The notes: generated from the sequence alone by a model not told the origin. A stretch of 64,000 bases of DNA from Antedon mediterranea (GCF_964355755.1 NC_092677.1:933001-997000), one strand, 5' to 3'; positions 51,988 to 63,130 are shown, numbered from the stretch's first letter. Made by a program: numbers and translations.

Positions 51988-54900
51988 GTAAGTTATTTTG
52001 AAGAGCAAATAACTTAACTGTAGAGTACGTAGGCAAGTTATACAATTATTGATTATTAATGTATGATGTCAAAAGTTTTAAATAATAATTAAAACTATAA
52101 TTTAATTTGTCACTTTGACGAATTATAGGTGATCATTGTGATAAGATAATTTTACTGATATTTAATTTGTTTTTTATATGTTTAATTATGAGCCCAAAAC
52201 GATGATGTATTTCAATTGATTGTGGCTATTAATGCGTAATGACTTATGATGTTATTTACTTGATATTTGAGCATGCTATTTAGTTCCACACTAAATATTA
52301 TCTTTAATACTAATGTGTATGGGGTAGAACCGTTATGTAATCATTTGAGTATCTCAGTCTTGACTTACAGATATAGAGGACCCAGTATTAAGTTTGACTA
52401 CACCTGTGAATGAGGGTGATCACGTAGCATTGTCATGTGATGTTGTTTCCAAACCAAACGCCCTGTTCACTTTTAAGAAGGATGTATCCATTTTACAGCA
52501 AGGAGGCTTGTCTACTTACACCTTCACTGCGGATCGGGACGATCAAGGGAGTTATACGTGTGAGACAAGTAACAGTGCTGGTACTAAAGCTACTGCTGGT
52601 CAGGTTCTAGAGGTGTTTTGTAAGTATGTACTATATCATTCAAATTTAACTAAATTCCTAAAGAATCATTTCTGCATTAAACTTTAAATTCAAATTTAAA
52701 TATAATCTATAATTTATCATAGTATGGAGTAATGTCACAGATGGAGCTTCCGATGTAATAGCAATAACTATTGTGGGTGTATCTAAAACGTGCAGGCTTC
52801 CTATATTGATATCTTTAGTCTTGATCCAAATGATGACAGAGTTCTTGTGATTAATACATTTAATTTTTTTTTAAATATGTTAAAATATGAGAGCAAAACG
52901 CGTATTTCATCCAATGACCTGGCTGCATTTGGTAATTTTCACAATCAGTGTTGTAACTGTTGTACTGTCAAGTCCAACATTTCAAATGAAGTGTACAGTA
53001 TAACAATACTTTTGCAGTAGGCCTATTAAAATCATGGAACTAAATATGAAATTGTAAAAATGTAACTTTTTGGGACTTAATACTTTAGTAGTTTATGTAC
53101 TCATGTCATATCCATGGTAAAACAGCCTGTTGAGAAAAAAAAACATTTTTGTTGTAAACAAAGATAATTGACAAAACTAGATGGTACGCTCGCTTCGCTC
53201 GCGTACCATCTAGGTCGTGCCCACAGATGGTTCTCGAATACACAGTAATTTCAGCGTAACAAAACTGGCGATTTCAAATGTACGTACCGCAGGACTATAG
53301 GCCTATACATTGTCGTTTAGAGAAACGAATAAATAGACACGATGATTTATGTAGTCAACTAAAATTAGCACCCTGGGAATTACTTCCGAAGGAGAAACTT
53401 ATCACAAAATTAGTCCAAGTTTTTGATTTGAACTCATTTAAAGAAACCCAATTTGTGTTTTGTATGTAACATTAGGGTTGAGGGATGGGAAAGCGGATAG
53501 GTACAAAGAGGAACAATTTTTAAATATATTCTTTATCCACTCAGTAACGAAATATTTTTTTCATGTTTTATAGGCCTATAAATAATATACCTCTAAATAC
53601 AGTAAAACATTTGCGATTTAATACTTTTTTTATTTTATTTATTTATTTATTTATTTTAAATATTCATTGTACACTAATTTTCCCCGTGTATGGCAAGAGA
53701 TTCCTAATTATATTAGAGAACATTCTTTATTTAGTTTAGTTAAAACTGTCACTGTCATAATCGATTGAAATATTAAAGTACCATGTCACGATACACCACT
53801 ACGACGTTTATATTTGGTAATTATTAATTAATACAAACGTTGAGAAAGAACTGTCAGTATAAAGTTTATTTGTATATAATAATGTGTTTATATATCTAAC
53901 AGTAGAGCCTATCCACAATCTCGCAAGTTTATTCTCTAAGGGCCCATATATTTACCTACCGTATGTGTTAAACCAAGGGCTCATAAATTTACCTACAGTA
54001 CTTGTGTTAAACCAAACTCTGGCAGACTGAGAGATTGGGATGTTCCATTCATCGCAAATCAATAGATTTGTATAATCGTATATTAAATCTATCAAAATAG
54101 TATTTTTTAAAGAAAATCGGCCTGTCTTCAACATTATGATGGTGTACTCTAGCTGTTCAACCGGTTTTCAGCTATTAAAAACAATTATCGTAGGAGGAGA
54201 TAGGAAAATGCGAAGCCTCCTCGCATTTTTGTGGCGGGTATTTTTCAAGACGGACATCCATTATACAGTGTATACCACGGTCGGAAAACACCCCTATTTG
54301 GGGCAAATCTTGGAACCTAAATTCGTTTTAACCGTCAATAACTTATTATCTAACTTAATTTAATTAGTAAACAGGGTTACATCAGGTGGTTAAAATCAGT
54401 ACCGAAAGTACGAACCAACTTTATATACCATCGAGTAAAAATTCTAGAAGTAAGGCGCGATTTACCGAATTTTGCCCTTACGTAAATTTATATATAGATA
54501 TCTGCAATGAATTTACCCAAAAATCATTTTTGGGGTTGGTTGACAAGGTACTTAATTAAGTGATTTGTATACATTATTTTTATTGGCAAATTTGAAATTT
54601 GAAAGACATTTTTTTAATAGAGAGTAATCTAAATCAATCCCATTGCATGATTGCACCTTAAAAATATACAAGTTTTAAAAGAATTCACAAATTATTTACC
54701 AAGTTGAACATTTTATATGTTGGTGTTTCGGAGGTTACGGTTAACAATTGTACTTGTTTCAGAGGTTACACTTACTGTTTACAATATAAAAAAAACATTT
54801 TGTGATGCAAAATTTTGGTCCAATATTTCACTATTACACTAACACTAACCTACTGTCCGTATGGTAATCGCATTAAATGATTTAGGAACCTAATTATTAT

Positions 54901-57900
54901 TGTATCAAGTGGCAAGTAATACATAATACTATGAAACACATTAAACATTTTATATTGAATTGAGCATTCCCTCAAAGAACAAATAACTACATTTTAACAA
55001 CTAGCAATGTCAATTGCAAAACAACTTTTAAATGGTGTAAATTATAGGTTACTAGATGGTTCTCGAATACACAGTAATTTCAACATAAAAAAGCTGGCAA
55101 TTTCAAATGTACGTACTGCTGGACTATTACATGTCGTTTGCAGGAACGAATAAATAGACACAGTGATTTATATAGTCAACTAAAATTAGCACCCTGGGAA
55201 TTATTTCCGAAGAGAAATTGTCAGAAAACGAGTCAACATTTTTTAGTTAAATTTAAACAAACCCAATTTGTGTTTTGTATGTAACATTGGGGTTGAGGTA
55301 TGGTGACAAATATATTCTTTATAAAAAATACAGTTCCTTCATAATAAAGTAATTTACTTTCTATGGACCAGAGTTTCCGAAATAAAAGATTGAATGAATG
55401 AATGAATGTATATACCATCGAGTATAAAGTCTAGAAGTCTAGTGTGATGCAATGTATCGGATGTGATACAATATTTCTTGATATTTTATATATGTCTTAT
55501 TCCTTGTCTGTGTTTTCTTGTTCACAGTTCAGTTAAATGATATTGAATGTATTTTGTTTTACAACAATAAAGAAACTGAAATATACAGGAAAAAACTTTG
55601 TAATGTTGTAGAATTTTAATTGTTATTAGTTGCACATGGTGAATTTAAAATTGCATCATGAGATGATATATATTTTCGTGAACATTGTAAATTAGTAAAA
55701 TAAGAAATAATAAAAATTGTGTCATCTTACAGATTTTTCAAGTGGTAATGTGGTTAAGATTGATGTCAATAATAAAACCGTTGCTCATAATGTGATCATC
55801 ACATGCGATGGTACTGTAGATGGCAATTCAGTTCCTGATATAAACCTCTATAGCGATAACACTATTATTGAAACACAGACGACATTACCACTAATATACA
55901 CCATACCTACTGTGTCAAAGAATGACAGCGGAATGTACAGATGTGAAGCAAATAACAGTGTTGGAAATGTAACAAGTAGAACAATAACACTTAATTATTG
56001 TAAGTACTATAATAAATATCTCCATGAGTATACCAATTAAAATATAACCATTAAACTGTTTGTTTTCTTAAGTTTATTGAATATTATTATTTTGTGTTTT
56101 ATTTTAGGCCCTATATTGTTATATTCATTGTATTCATTTTTATTCATCGTCAAACACAGTAGAATATAGTAGATAGTTTGAAATTATTTTCGTTTGTTAA
56201 AAGTTAAACATTCAAATAAAAATAATTTTGTTTAAAGGGTCACTATGAAAAAGTATAATACTACTCTAAACACATATAATCATCTATTTGTTTCGAGATA
56301 ATGTTAAAATTAGAAATTAAGTAGAATTGAAATTGAATGTTACGTTAAATATGGAATTATATCCAATATACACAGTTTTTAATACAAAATATCGTGTACT
56401 GAAAAGATTTAAAGACATAAGTAAAAATAAAGCCATTGTTTTCAGATAAACCAATATTTGAACAATATATATATACTGTTGGACACGGTGAGAAATATGT
56501 TATCACAGCTGATGTTAACGCTAACCCTCAAGAGGTATCTTATGTTTGGAGCAGTGATGGTGTTAATGATACAGATATTAATCCTGCAACATTCACATTC
56601 ATTGCGTCATCAGTGGAAGACAACACAATTTATGAAATATCACTAATTGCTACTAATCTTATTGGATCAACTTCCAAGACAATGTGGATCGCAGTCTCAG
56701 GTTGTTACTCCAACCAACATTTTTTTTAAATGTATGCATTTCCTTTCAACAAACACGTAAAAAAGTTCCGCCGAAATTTTGGCAACAAACAAATTGTCAT
56801 ACAATTACATCATCATCATAAAAGATAAAAGAAAAGCATCAACGACCATTATGTGCATTTGATAGAACACGAATGTGTTTGTTTTAACTTACAGATAGGA
56901 CATATCTGTATTTGTTTACCAATGTTTTAGTCTGGTAATTTAGCCAATAGGTTTTTAAGTATTAAATACTTAAATTAATTATTAATTCTTAAATTGCATT
57001 TATGCTTTTTATTCTTCAAAGTCAACAAACAGCATTTGTTTATAACAGATGCGGAAAATGTCATAAGGATCTATCAAACAAGTCAATAATAATCCATGCG
57101 ATTTGTGAGCAATAAGCTCAGTGATGTTTCATATCATTTGGTAACATGCCCACGTCCACATAGAAACACTTCATGATATTTAAATTATTTTAGTGTGAGT
57201 GTCGTAGAACAGTATTAAAACCTTATTTTAATGATATTTACTGTGTCACAAGTCCAACACTAAATATTAACTGAACAACCCTCTAAACTAAATAATCCAT
57301 AGCAATTGTCTGTAGACATAAGTCCGTACGAGATTCGATTGAATAAACCTACAGTATTCAAATACCAACTGAAAATAACTTATTTTGACACTAATTGGTA
57401 TAGTTCATTTGTACTGATACCATTTATATGTAACTTTTTACGTTACTTTTCAGAGAAAACAGTTGAACCGCGTAATATCAATACAGGGCTGATAATTGGA
57501 ATGCTCTTTGTTGGCATCTTCATTGGTGCCGTAGGATTGTATATTGGACAAATTATTCACAATAAGATAAGGAAGGTTAGTTAGATTTGTAATTCTAAAA
57601 CTTGCAAAACTAGTGACAATATTCGAATGCTTGAGTATCTCCAACAATATAGCAAGTAAATACGTAGAATGCTGATTATTGTTGTTCAATTTACACAGGG
57701 AAGGGGTGAGAATAAAGAAAAATTATTTCCACTTTTAATATTTAACTTTCACAAAATTATCCTTTAAGTAAAATAAATCAAATTAAACGACATTTATTAT
57801 GACCAGAATACTATTATATTACTGTAATTTATACTTAGAAGTCACTGTCAGAAAAACAAGAAACAGACAAAAGGAAACAAGAAGTAAGTATTGATCTGTA

Positions 57901-58280
57901 AAGACGATCAACAAAACGAGTCAAATGACAGGATATATCACACTCATTACTTAAAGAATAAACTAAACTAAAGTGATTTGGTCTAATTTGACTCCCGATT
58001 AAACGTACTGTTAAACTCTCTGGTTTAAATTAATGTATTATTTTTAGTGTATTGGAGGTATGCACTCTCGCTTTGTAGTTTTTAGTGTATTGCACTTTAT
58101 TTATTGCCATACAGAACAATACTTTTGTAATTTTAATTTGCTTTCTGACAGACATACATGGATTATGTAGGAGAAAGTGGTGGAGAAAACCAAACATATC
58201 AAGACTTACAACACAGAGTAGAAGAGTCAGCTTATGTTAATGTTAAGGCTGGGAATAAGAATAAGAAAGGGAAAGTGTGA
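51637..58280 (+). CDS. Immunoglobulin-superfamily transmembrane receptor with ITAM-like tail (gene span, 7 exons seen)
   Basis: Seven exons join in frame: 51637-51987, 52371-52619, 55733-55999, 56446-56700, 57454-57575, 57839-57883 and 58152-58280. The first four each hold one Ig-like domain with phase-1 junctions, the usual layout of domain-shuffled Ig genes. The fifth encodes a stalk and the membrane helix, the sixth a charged KSLSEKQETDKRKQE linker and the seventh the tail with YMDYV, YQDL and YVNV before TGA. AATAAA lies at 58297. The protein would be a cell-surface type I receptor signalling through SH2 proteins; the ligand is unknown. The signal-peptide exon is not identified, so the 5' end is incomplete. 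The second intron is 3.1 kb and filled with duplications and repeats. Orthology to a named receptor cannot be claimed from sequence alone. Confidence 0.82.
52371..52619 (+). CDS. Ig receptor exon B: Ig domain 2
   Basis: Acceptor TTACAG/ATATAG and donor TTTT/GTAAGT. Domain with VALSCDV and DQGSYTCETSNSAG. The core tryptophan is replaced by phenylalanine in LFTFKK, as in some I-set domains. Phase 1 at both ends. Confidence 0.85.
52720..52862 (+). pseudogene. Duplicated, broken copy of Ig exon A
   Basis: TGGAGTAATGTCACAG, ACTRTTGTGGGTGTATCTAA and TTTAGTCTTGATCCAAATGA repeat exon A in the following intron. A frameshift near 52790 and a missing start and end (no acceptor, no second cysteine) make it a dead exon, a trace of domain duplication. 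Confidence 0.85.
53177..53213. other. Perfect 13-bp hairpin with conserved loop, ending CTAG
   Basis: CTAGATGGTACGC pairs perfectly with GCGTACCATCTAG around TCGCTTCGCTC, which on the minus strand is GAGCGAAGCGA. On that strand CGAGAACCATC lies 13 bp upstream, so it is the same element end as at 51384-51420. Confidence 0.88.
53222..53475. repeat. ~250-bp repeat in the Ig gene intron, copy 1
   Basis: AGATGGTTCTCGAATACACA, CGAATAAATAGACAC and ACTAAAATTAGCACCCTGGG, also found at 55054-55300. The 63-aa frame is not intact in the second copy. Confidence 0.85.
53530..54500 (+). repeat. ~1-kb inverted repeat, left arm (Ig gene intron)
   Basis: Segments 53530-53830 and 54030-54500 occur in reverse order and orientation at about 63.57-63.73 and 62.65-63.13 kb. 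Markers: GTTCAACCGGTTTTCAGC, CTCCTCGCATTTTTGTGGCG and CCGAATTTTGCCCTTACG. A TTTA microsatellite (53632-53656) interrupts the left arm. The 54136-54363 frame belongs to this repeat. Confidence 0.8.
54510..55050. other. Intron DNA without recognised features
   Basis: AT-rich. Includes a short internal repeat (GGTTACGGTTAACAATTG and GGTTACACTTACTGTTTAC). No exon is supported. Confidence 0.4.
55054..55300. repeat. ~250-bp repeat in the Ig gene intron, copy 2
   Basis: Direct copy of 53222-53475 with substitutions and small deletions. It includes the CCCAATTTGTGTTTTGTATG end. Confidence 0.85.
55733..55999 (+). CDS. Ig receptor exon C: Ig domain 3
   Basis: Acceptor CTTACAG/ATTTTTC and donor TATT/GTAAGT, 267 bp, phase 1 at both ends. 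Domain with VIITCDG and NDSGMYRCEANNSVGN. NNK-T and NVT are possible N-glycosylation sites. Confidence 0.87.
56446..56700 (+). CDS. Ig receptor exon D: Ig domain 4 without the canonical cysteines
   Basis: Acceptor TTTTCAG/ATAAAC and a weaker donor TCAG/GTTGTT, 255 bp, phase 1 at both ends. The pattern YVITADV ... YVWSS ... NTIYEISLIATN keeps the Ig core (tryptophan and Y-x-x) but both cysteine positions are replaced (A and S), so the domain would lack the usual disulfide. Confidence 0.8.
57454..57575 (+). CDS. Ig receptor exon E: stalk and transmembrane helix
   Basis: Acceptor TTTTCAG/AGAAAAC and donor AAG/GTTAG. Encodes a short stalk, the hydrophobic helix GLIIGMLFVGIFIGAVGLYI and the basic stop-transfer HNKIRK. 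Starts phase 1, ends phase 0. A small GxxxG-type pattern could favour helix packing. Confidence 0.85.
57839..57883 (+). CDS. Ig receptor exon F: 15-aa cytoplasmic linker
   Basis: Acceptor ATACTTAG and donor GAA/GTAAGT. Encodes KSLSEKQETDKRKQE, phase 0 at both ends, so it could be skipped without a frame change. Confidence 0.75.
58152..58280 (+). CDS. Ig receptor exon G: tyrosine-motif tail and stop
   Basis: Acceptor TTTCTGACAG, phase 0 start, stop TGA at 58278-58280. The tail has YMDYV, then YQDL and YVNV separated by eight residues, and a lysine-rich end. YxxL-x8-YxxV resembles an ITAM, and YVNV fits the pYxN preference of Grb2-type SH2 domains. AATAAA follows 17 bp after the stop. Confidence 0.85.
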   Translation, partial: TYMDYVGESGGENQTYQDLQHRVEESAYVNVKAGNKNKKGKV

Positions 58281-58296
58281 ACAAATTAATAATTTA

Positions 58297-58302
58297 AATA
58301 AA
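58297..58302 (+). terminator. Polyadenylation signal of the Ig receptor gene
   Basis: AATAAA 17 bp downstream of the TGA. The short 3' UTR is plausible; no other signal was weighed. Confidence 0.6.
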
Positions 58303-58309
58303 AAGCAAG

Positions 58310-59040
58310 GAAAAACATGCGTCATTAATGCTTGAAACAAGTACACGGTTTAAAGGAAGAGTATCGATCTACACCAAACAGGATGTGTACAGTTAAATAT
58401 AATTAGATTAGAGAGAAATTTAAGAAAATTGTGACTATATATTATCATTCAAACTTCGCTATAGGCCTACAACGTAAATATTTATCTATATATTTTATTC
58501 TAAGCCTGGCCTACTATCTTTTAATTACCAAACAATTTAAACTAACACCAATATAGTTTAATTTGAGCAGACCAACGGTAATTTTATCTGAATGTGTGTA
58601 ATAATTTATTAAGTTTACATTTACAGGCCTGTATATTGTTAGCAGATTAATAAATATCTTAACACTTTTTATTCTACGATTGAGCTGAATTTCGATTTCC
58701 ATCGTGTTAAGTTGAGGTCTATTTTCATGTAGTAGTGAATGCCCATGACAACCCCTTACTGACCCTCTGATGTTTCCAGTTTTTTAGTTTAGTAATTATA
58801 TAAACTTATATTGGCATTACAACATTGTATACGATTAACGAATTAAAAAAGGAATATCTCTATATACAGCATTTATAATATTTTTGTCATAGTTTTGCGA
58901 TGGTTTAAAATACATATACATGACATCTAATTTACAAAAAGGCTGACTACCTTAAAAAGAATTTCAATTATGCTCTTTTAAAACTAAGAAAACTAATTAA
59001 AATATCATATTTGTGCTTTGTAATCATGGTGCAATGAGTT
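58310..59040. other. Intergenic DNA after the Ig receptor gene
   Basis: AT-rich; no frame, repeat or RNA that I can support. Confidence 0.4.
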
Positions 59041-59063
59041 TCCATTGCCATTTTGTATCAGGT

Positions 59064-59203
59064 ATGGTAGAACATTACGTTAATCCGTCACTATTTCACA
59101 AATGGTGGCGTCAACAAAAGCGTGAAAAAGAGGCTCAAACAACATTTTCTGCTAACATCCCGATTAACCAGCAGTTATTAATACGTACTAGTGTCAATAA
59201 CTG
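59064..59203 (+). CDS. Possible terminal exon of an unknown gene
   Basis: After the acceptor-like TTTTGTATCAG, an open stretch ends at TGA (59201-59203) and encodes MVEHYVNPSLFHKWWRQQKR followed by a polar tail. Amino-acid composition is unlike the AT-driven frames nearby, and EHYVNPS is a tyrosine motif of the kind seen in receptor tails. It could be an alternative tail of the Ig receptor or chance. No donor or partner exon was identified. Confidence 0.25.
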
Positions 59204-59204
59204 A

Positions 59205-59825
59205 AGTCGACAACCAAAACATTATAGACTACTTAGATATGTACTACAAATAATGTATTGTACTTAGTAGGATATTAACTTACTATTAGGAATTAGGCCT
59301 ACGCCACCGTTGATCTCATTCTCATCGCTTTTTCTGATGACTCCAAATTTAATTGTTCGTGAACCATACGTGATGTTAATCAAGCAAATTCGCTTTAGAT
59401 AAAGAATAAACAAATAAAAAATTGAGTACAGTTGATTCAATTTAAATAGAACATTAGTTTTACTCATGACTATAATAACTCGCGATTACGATGTTTCACA
59501 GTACCTTTCTATTGCATTCACGTTTCGTTTTTCATTAATAATAGTGGGTAGCGCTTTAGCAGTCATACAAACAGTAAGGTTTATATTTTTGTTGGATTTC
59601 GTGTTAGATTACACATTGCATCAAACTGCTTTTATAATTAGATTATTAATTATAATTGATTCAAGCACAGACTTTATGATACAATTCAGTAGAGGCCAAT
59701 AGTTTGATCATTTAAGGCGGGATTCTGAAGGTACTGATTACTATCCGTTATATATTTAAGGTTTTTTATTAGTATTTGTCGAATTATTCGAATACACAAA
59801 TTATAATTACAATTATGTCAATTGT
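59205..59825. other. Unassigned AT-rich DNA
   Basis: No gene is supported. The plus frame at 59466-59702 is hydrophobic but AT-driven. Confidence 0.35.
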
Positions 59826-59828
59826 AAC

Positions 59829-62400
59829 CTTACTCTAGTAGCTAGATCAACTTTCGTATGCACTTTGAGGTCCAGAGAATTTGACTTCAGAAATTGGTTT
59901 AGGATGGTCAAACAATCATTATTGGCTTGGTTACACATTTTGAAAATGTGGCGAAAGGTCAAAAGGTCAGGGTGAAAGGTTATCAAACTAAACACCAATA
60001 AGTCCTTAAATCTCGACAACCACTGGTTAAAGCGAGGTAATTTTGGTCTCAAACTGATCAGAAGGTATACATTTATATTCAGTCTAATGGGACATTTTAG
60101 TCAAAAATGACCAGAAATACCATTTCTGACCTTTGACCCACACCTCAGAGCATGTATGTATCTCCGTAACTACTGATTGTAGACACTTGAATTTGGTCTT
60201 AAATTGTTTGAAATAAACATTTTGTTATTTGTTGCACATTTTTAAAAATGTTACAAAAGGTCAAAGGGTCAGGGTAAAGGGTTATATGAACAAATATAAA
60301 TAGATAGTTGTATCTCGGCAACCACTCGTCACAGCAAGTCAATTTTAGTCTCAAAATGTTCAGAAGGCATGCTTTCATATTCAATCTAATGGGACATTTT
60401 AGTAAAATTTAGTCAGAAATGCCATTTCTGACCTTTGACCCACATATCATGGCATCTTCATATCTCTGTAAGTACTGATCGTAGAAACTTAAATTTGGTA
60501 TCAAATTGTTCGAAATATACATATTTACATTCATTTTAATACTGTAGAACATGTGATTAAAAGATGAACAGAAATACTATTACTAATGTTTCAAACAAAA
60601 AACAAATCTCTACATAACTTATCCAGTAATGTTATGCCATAACTGATACTTTAAATTCTGTACCTTTTTCTAGTGGTATTGATAATAAATCTCCAGAAAC
60701 ATATATTGTTTTATTATCTACACTGGGAACAGACGTGTATAATATACACCGACAAAACTTCATATTATGTACCGGTATAAGTTTTGTCGGTAACATTAAA
60801 AAATATTATGCAACAGTGTTACGGAATAAAGACAATGAATTGGTCTATTATAGTTGTCTCTGATACCTTTTATTACATGATTGTACTTGCACCAGGATAG
60901 AATGAGGTTTAATCCAGTTATTATTCTTATTATATTAATTAATTTTTTTTTAATCTGGGGTGTATTTATTTGATTATACATGTTACCATTATTACACCCA
61001 AACAAAATAAACGCCTTCTTTGAATGGATGCCCGGGCCTTTTATTCGGCTATGGTAAGTTACTTCTAGCATTCTTAACTGTTGAGCTCGAGTATTAATTC
61101 GAATTAAAACCCGCTTTGAATAAAAGCCTCCCTCAAATAAACGCCACCATTCCCTCCAATAGAACATCATGTGGAATAAACGCTCCGCCACATGCATTTA
61201 CAAAATAATTGTATTACAACACATTTCATTAACTACCATAATCTACAATTTAACAAGCATTTTGACATAATTTTATTAACTACAATAATCTACAATTTAC
61301 CAAGCATTTTTTTCACTTTTTGATATTAATTGTGCTGTATTTTTTTTACATCTAGGTGGTATTTATTTCATTATACATGTTACCATATTATACTCCAAAT
61401 AAAGATGCCTCCCCTCCCCCTAAAAACCCTTTTGAACAATAAATGCCCGGGGTGTTTAATCGGATACACATGGCAAGTTACTTCTAGCATTCTGAAAAGA
61501 ACTGTTGAGCTTGACGTTTATATCAAAATTGTTGTCGTGGACAGCAATAACTAGTACTTGAAATTGAAACAATTTAAAGTATCAGTTATTGCATAACTTT
61601 ACTGTCTAAGGATAAGTTGTGTAGAGATATGTTTTTTGTTTTAAACATTAGTAATAGTATTTTCTGTTCATCTTTTAACCACATTTTCTATTACAATGAA
61701 TGTAAATATGTATATTTCGAACAATTTGATACCAAATTTAAGTTTCTACGACCAGTACTTACAGAGATATGAAGATGCCCTGGTATGTGGGTCAAAGGTC
61801 AGAAATGGCATTTCTGATCATTTTGTACTAAGATGCCCCATTAGACGGAATATAAATGCATGCCTTTTGAACATTTTGAGACCAAAATTGACTTGCTGCA
61901 ACCAGTGGTTGCCGAGATACAAGTACCTCTATTTATTTTTCATATAACCCTTGACCTTGACCCTTTGACCTTTTGTAACATTTTTCAAAATGTGTAACAA
62001 ATAACAAAATATATATTTCGAACAATTTAAAACCAAATTCAAGTGTCTATGACCAGTAGTTACGGAGATAAATACATGCCCTGGGTTGTGGGTCAAAGGT
62101 CAGAAATGTCATTTCCGGTCATTTTTAACTAAAATGTCCCATTAGACTGAATATAAATGTATATCTTCTGATCATTTTGAGACCAAAATTACTTCGATGT
62201 GACCAGTGGTTGTTGAGATTTAAGGACATATTGGTGTTTGGTCTTATGACCTTTCACCCTGACCTTTTGACCTTTTGCCACGTTTTTAAAATGTGTAACC
62301 AAGCCAAAAATGATTGTTTGACCACCCTAAACCAATTTCTGAAATCAAATTCTCTGGACCTCAAAGTGCATACGAAAGTTGATCTAGCTACTAGAGTACT
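59829..62400. mobile_element. Foldback element FB4 built from DR1-bearing repeats
   Basis: Left arm 59829-60658 and right arm 61575-62400 are inverted copies from TACTCTAGTAGCTAGATCAA inward to AACTGATACTTTAAATT. Each arm contains about three degenerate ~300-bp units (TATCTCNGTAACTACTG, AAATTGTTNGAAATA, AAAATGACCAGAAATNCC). DR1-type sites lie at 60127-60139, 60429-60441, 61789-61801 and 62090-62102. The centre (60.9-61.56 kb) is a direct ~380-bp duplication with ATGCCCGGG and AAGTTACTTCTAGCATTCT. No transposase seen. Confidence 0.78.
60930..61556. repeat. Direct ~380-bp duplication in the centre of FB4
   Basis: TTATACATGTTACCAT, ATGCCCGGGSYSTTTAWTCGG and CAAGTTACTTCTAGCATTCT-like DNA occur near 60975-61085 and again near 61370-61510. 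Confidence 0.75.
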
Positions 62401-62654
62401 TGTGGTATCATGACAGTAGGAGGCCTATATTCCAATGTACGTAAATGGTGTTTACACTGAACGATAAGTACAAACTTTTAATTCAGTCCGTGTACACATT
62501 GTAATAGTTTTACTAAATGAAATATAATGTTTAGCTCCATGATGAGGATCTGTTTAAAGATGCTGTATGCTAAAATGAATAAAATTAACCACATTCTGTA
62601 TCGCAAATATGCTTAATCGGCTTTGTTAGTGTATGTGATTGCATTGGTATTTAA

Positions 62655-63130
62655 TCTATATATAAATTTACGTAAGGGCAAAATTCGGTAAATCGCGCGT
62701 TATTTCTAGAATGTTTACTTGATGGTATATAAAGTTGGTTCGTACTTTCGGTACTGATTTTAACCGCCTGATGTAACCCTGTTTACTAATTAAATTGAGT
62801 TCGATAATTAGTTATTGACGATTAAAACGAATTTAGGTTCAACGATTTGCCCCAAATAGGGGTGTTTTTCGATCGTGGTATACACTGTCTAATGGATGTC
62901 CGTCTTGAAAAATACCCGCAGACGATAATACGAGGATGCTTCGCATTTTCCTATCTCCTCCTACGATAATTGTTTTTAGTGGCTGAAAACCGGTTGAACA
63001 GCTCGAGTACAGCATCATAATGTTGAAGACAGGCCGATTTTCTTTAAAAAATACTATTTTGATAGATTTAATATACTTTTATACAAATGTATTGATTTGC
63101 GATGAATGGAACATTCCAATCTCTGTTCCA
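62655..63130 (-). repeat. Inverted-repeat right arm, main segment
   Basis: Reverse complement of 54030-54500 with high identity (CCCTTACG, TCGGTACTGATTTTAACC, CTATCTCCTCCTACGATAA). A degenerate direct copy of part of it lies at 63410-63560 and a third runs off the window at 63740-64000. Confidence 0.85.

Noticed and set aside
53278-53469. 63-aa frame in the Ig gene intron
   Set aside because: It belongs to a ~250-bp repeat; the second copy at 55.05 kb has indels that break the frame.
59466-59702. 78-aa hydrophobic frame as a gene
   Set aside because: AT-driven composition, no motif, no splice or promoter context.
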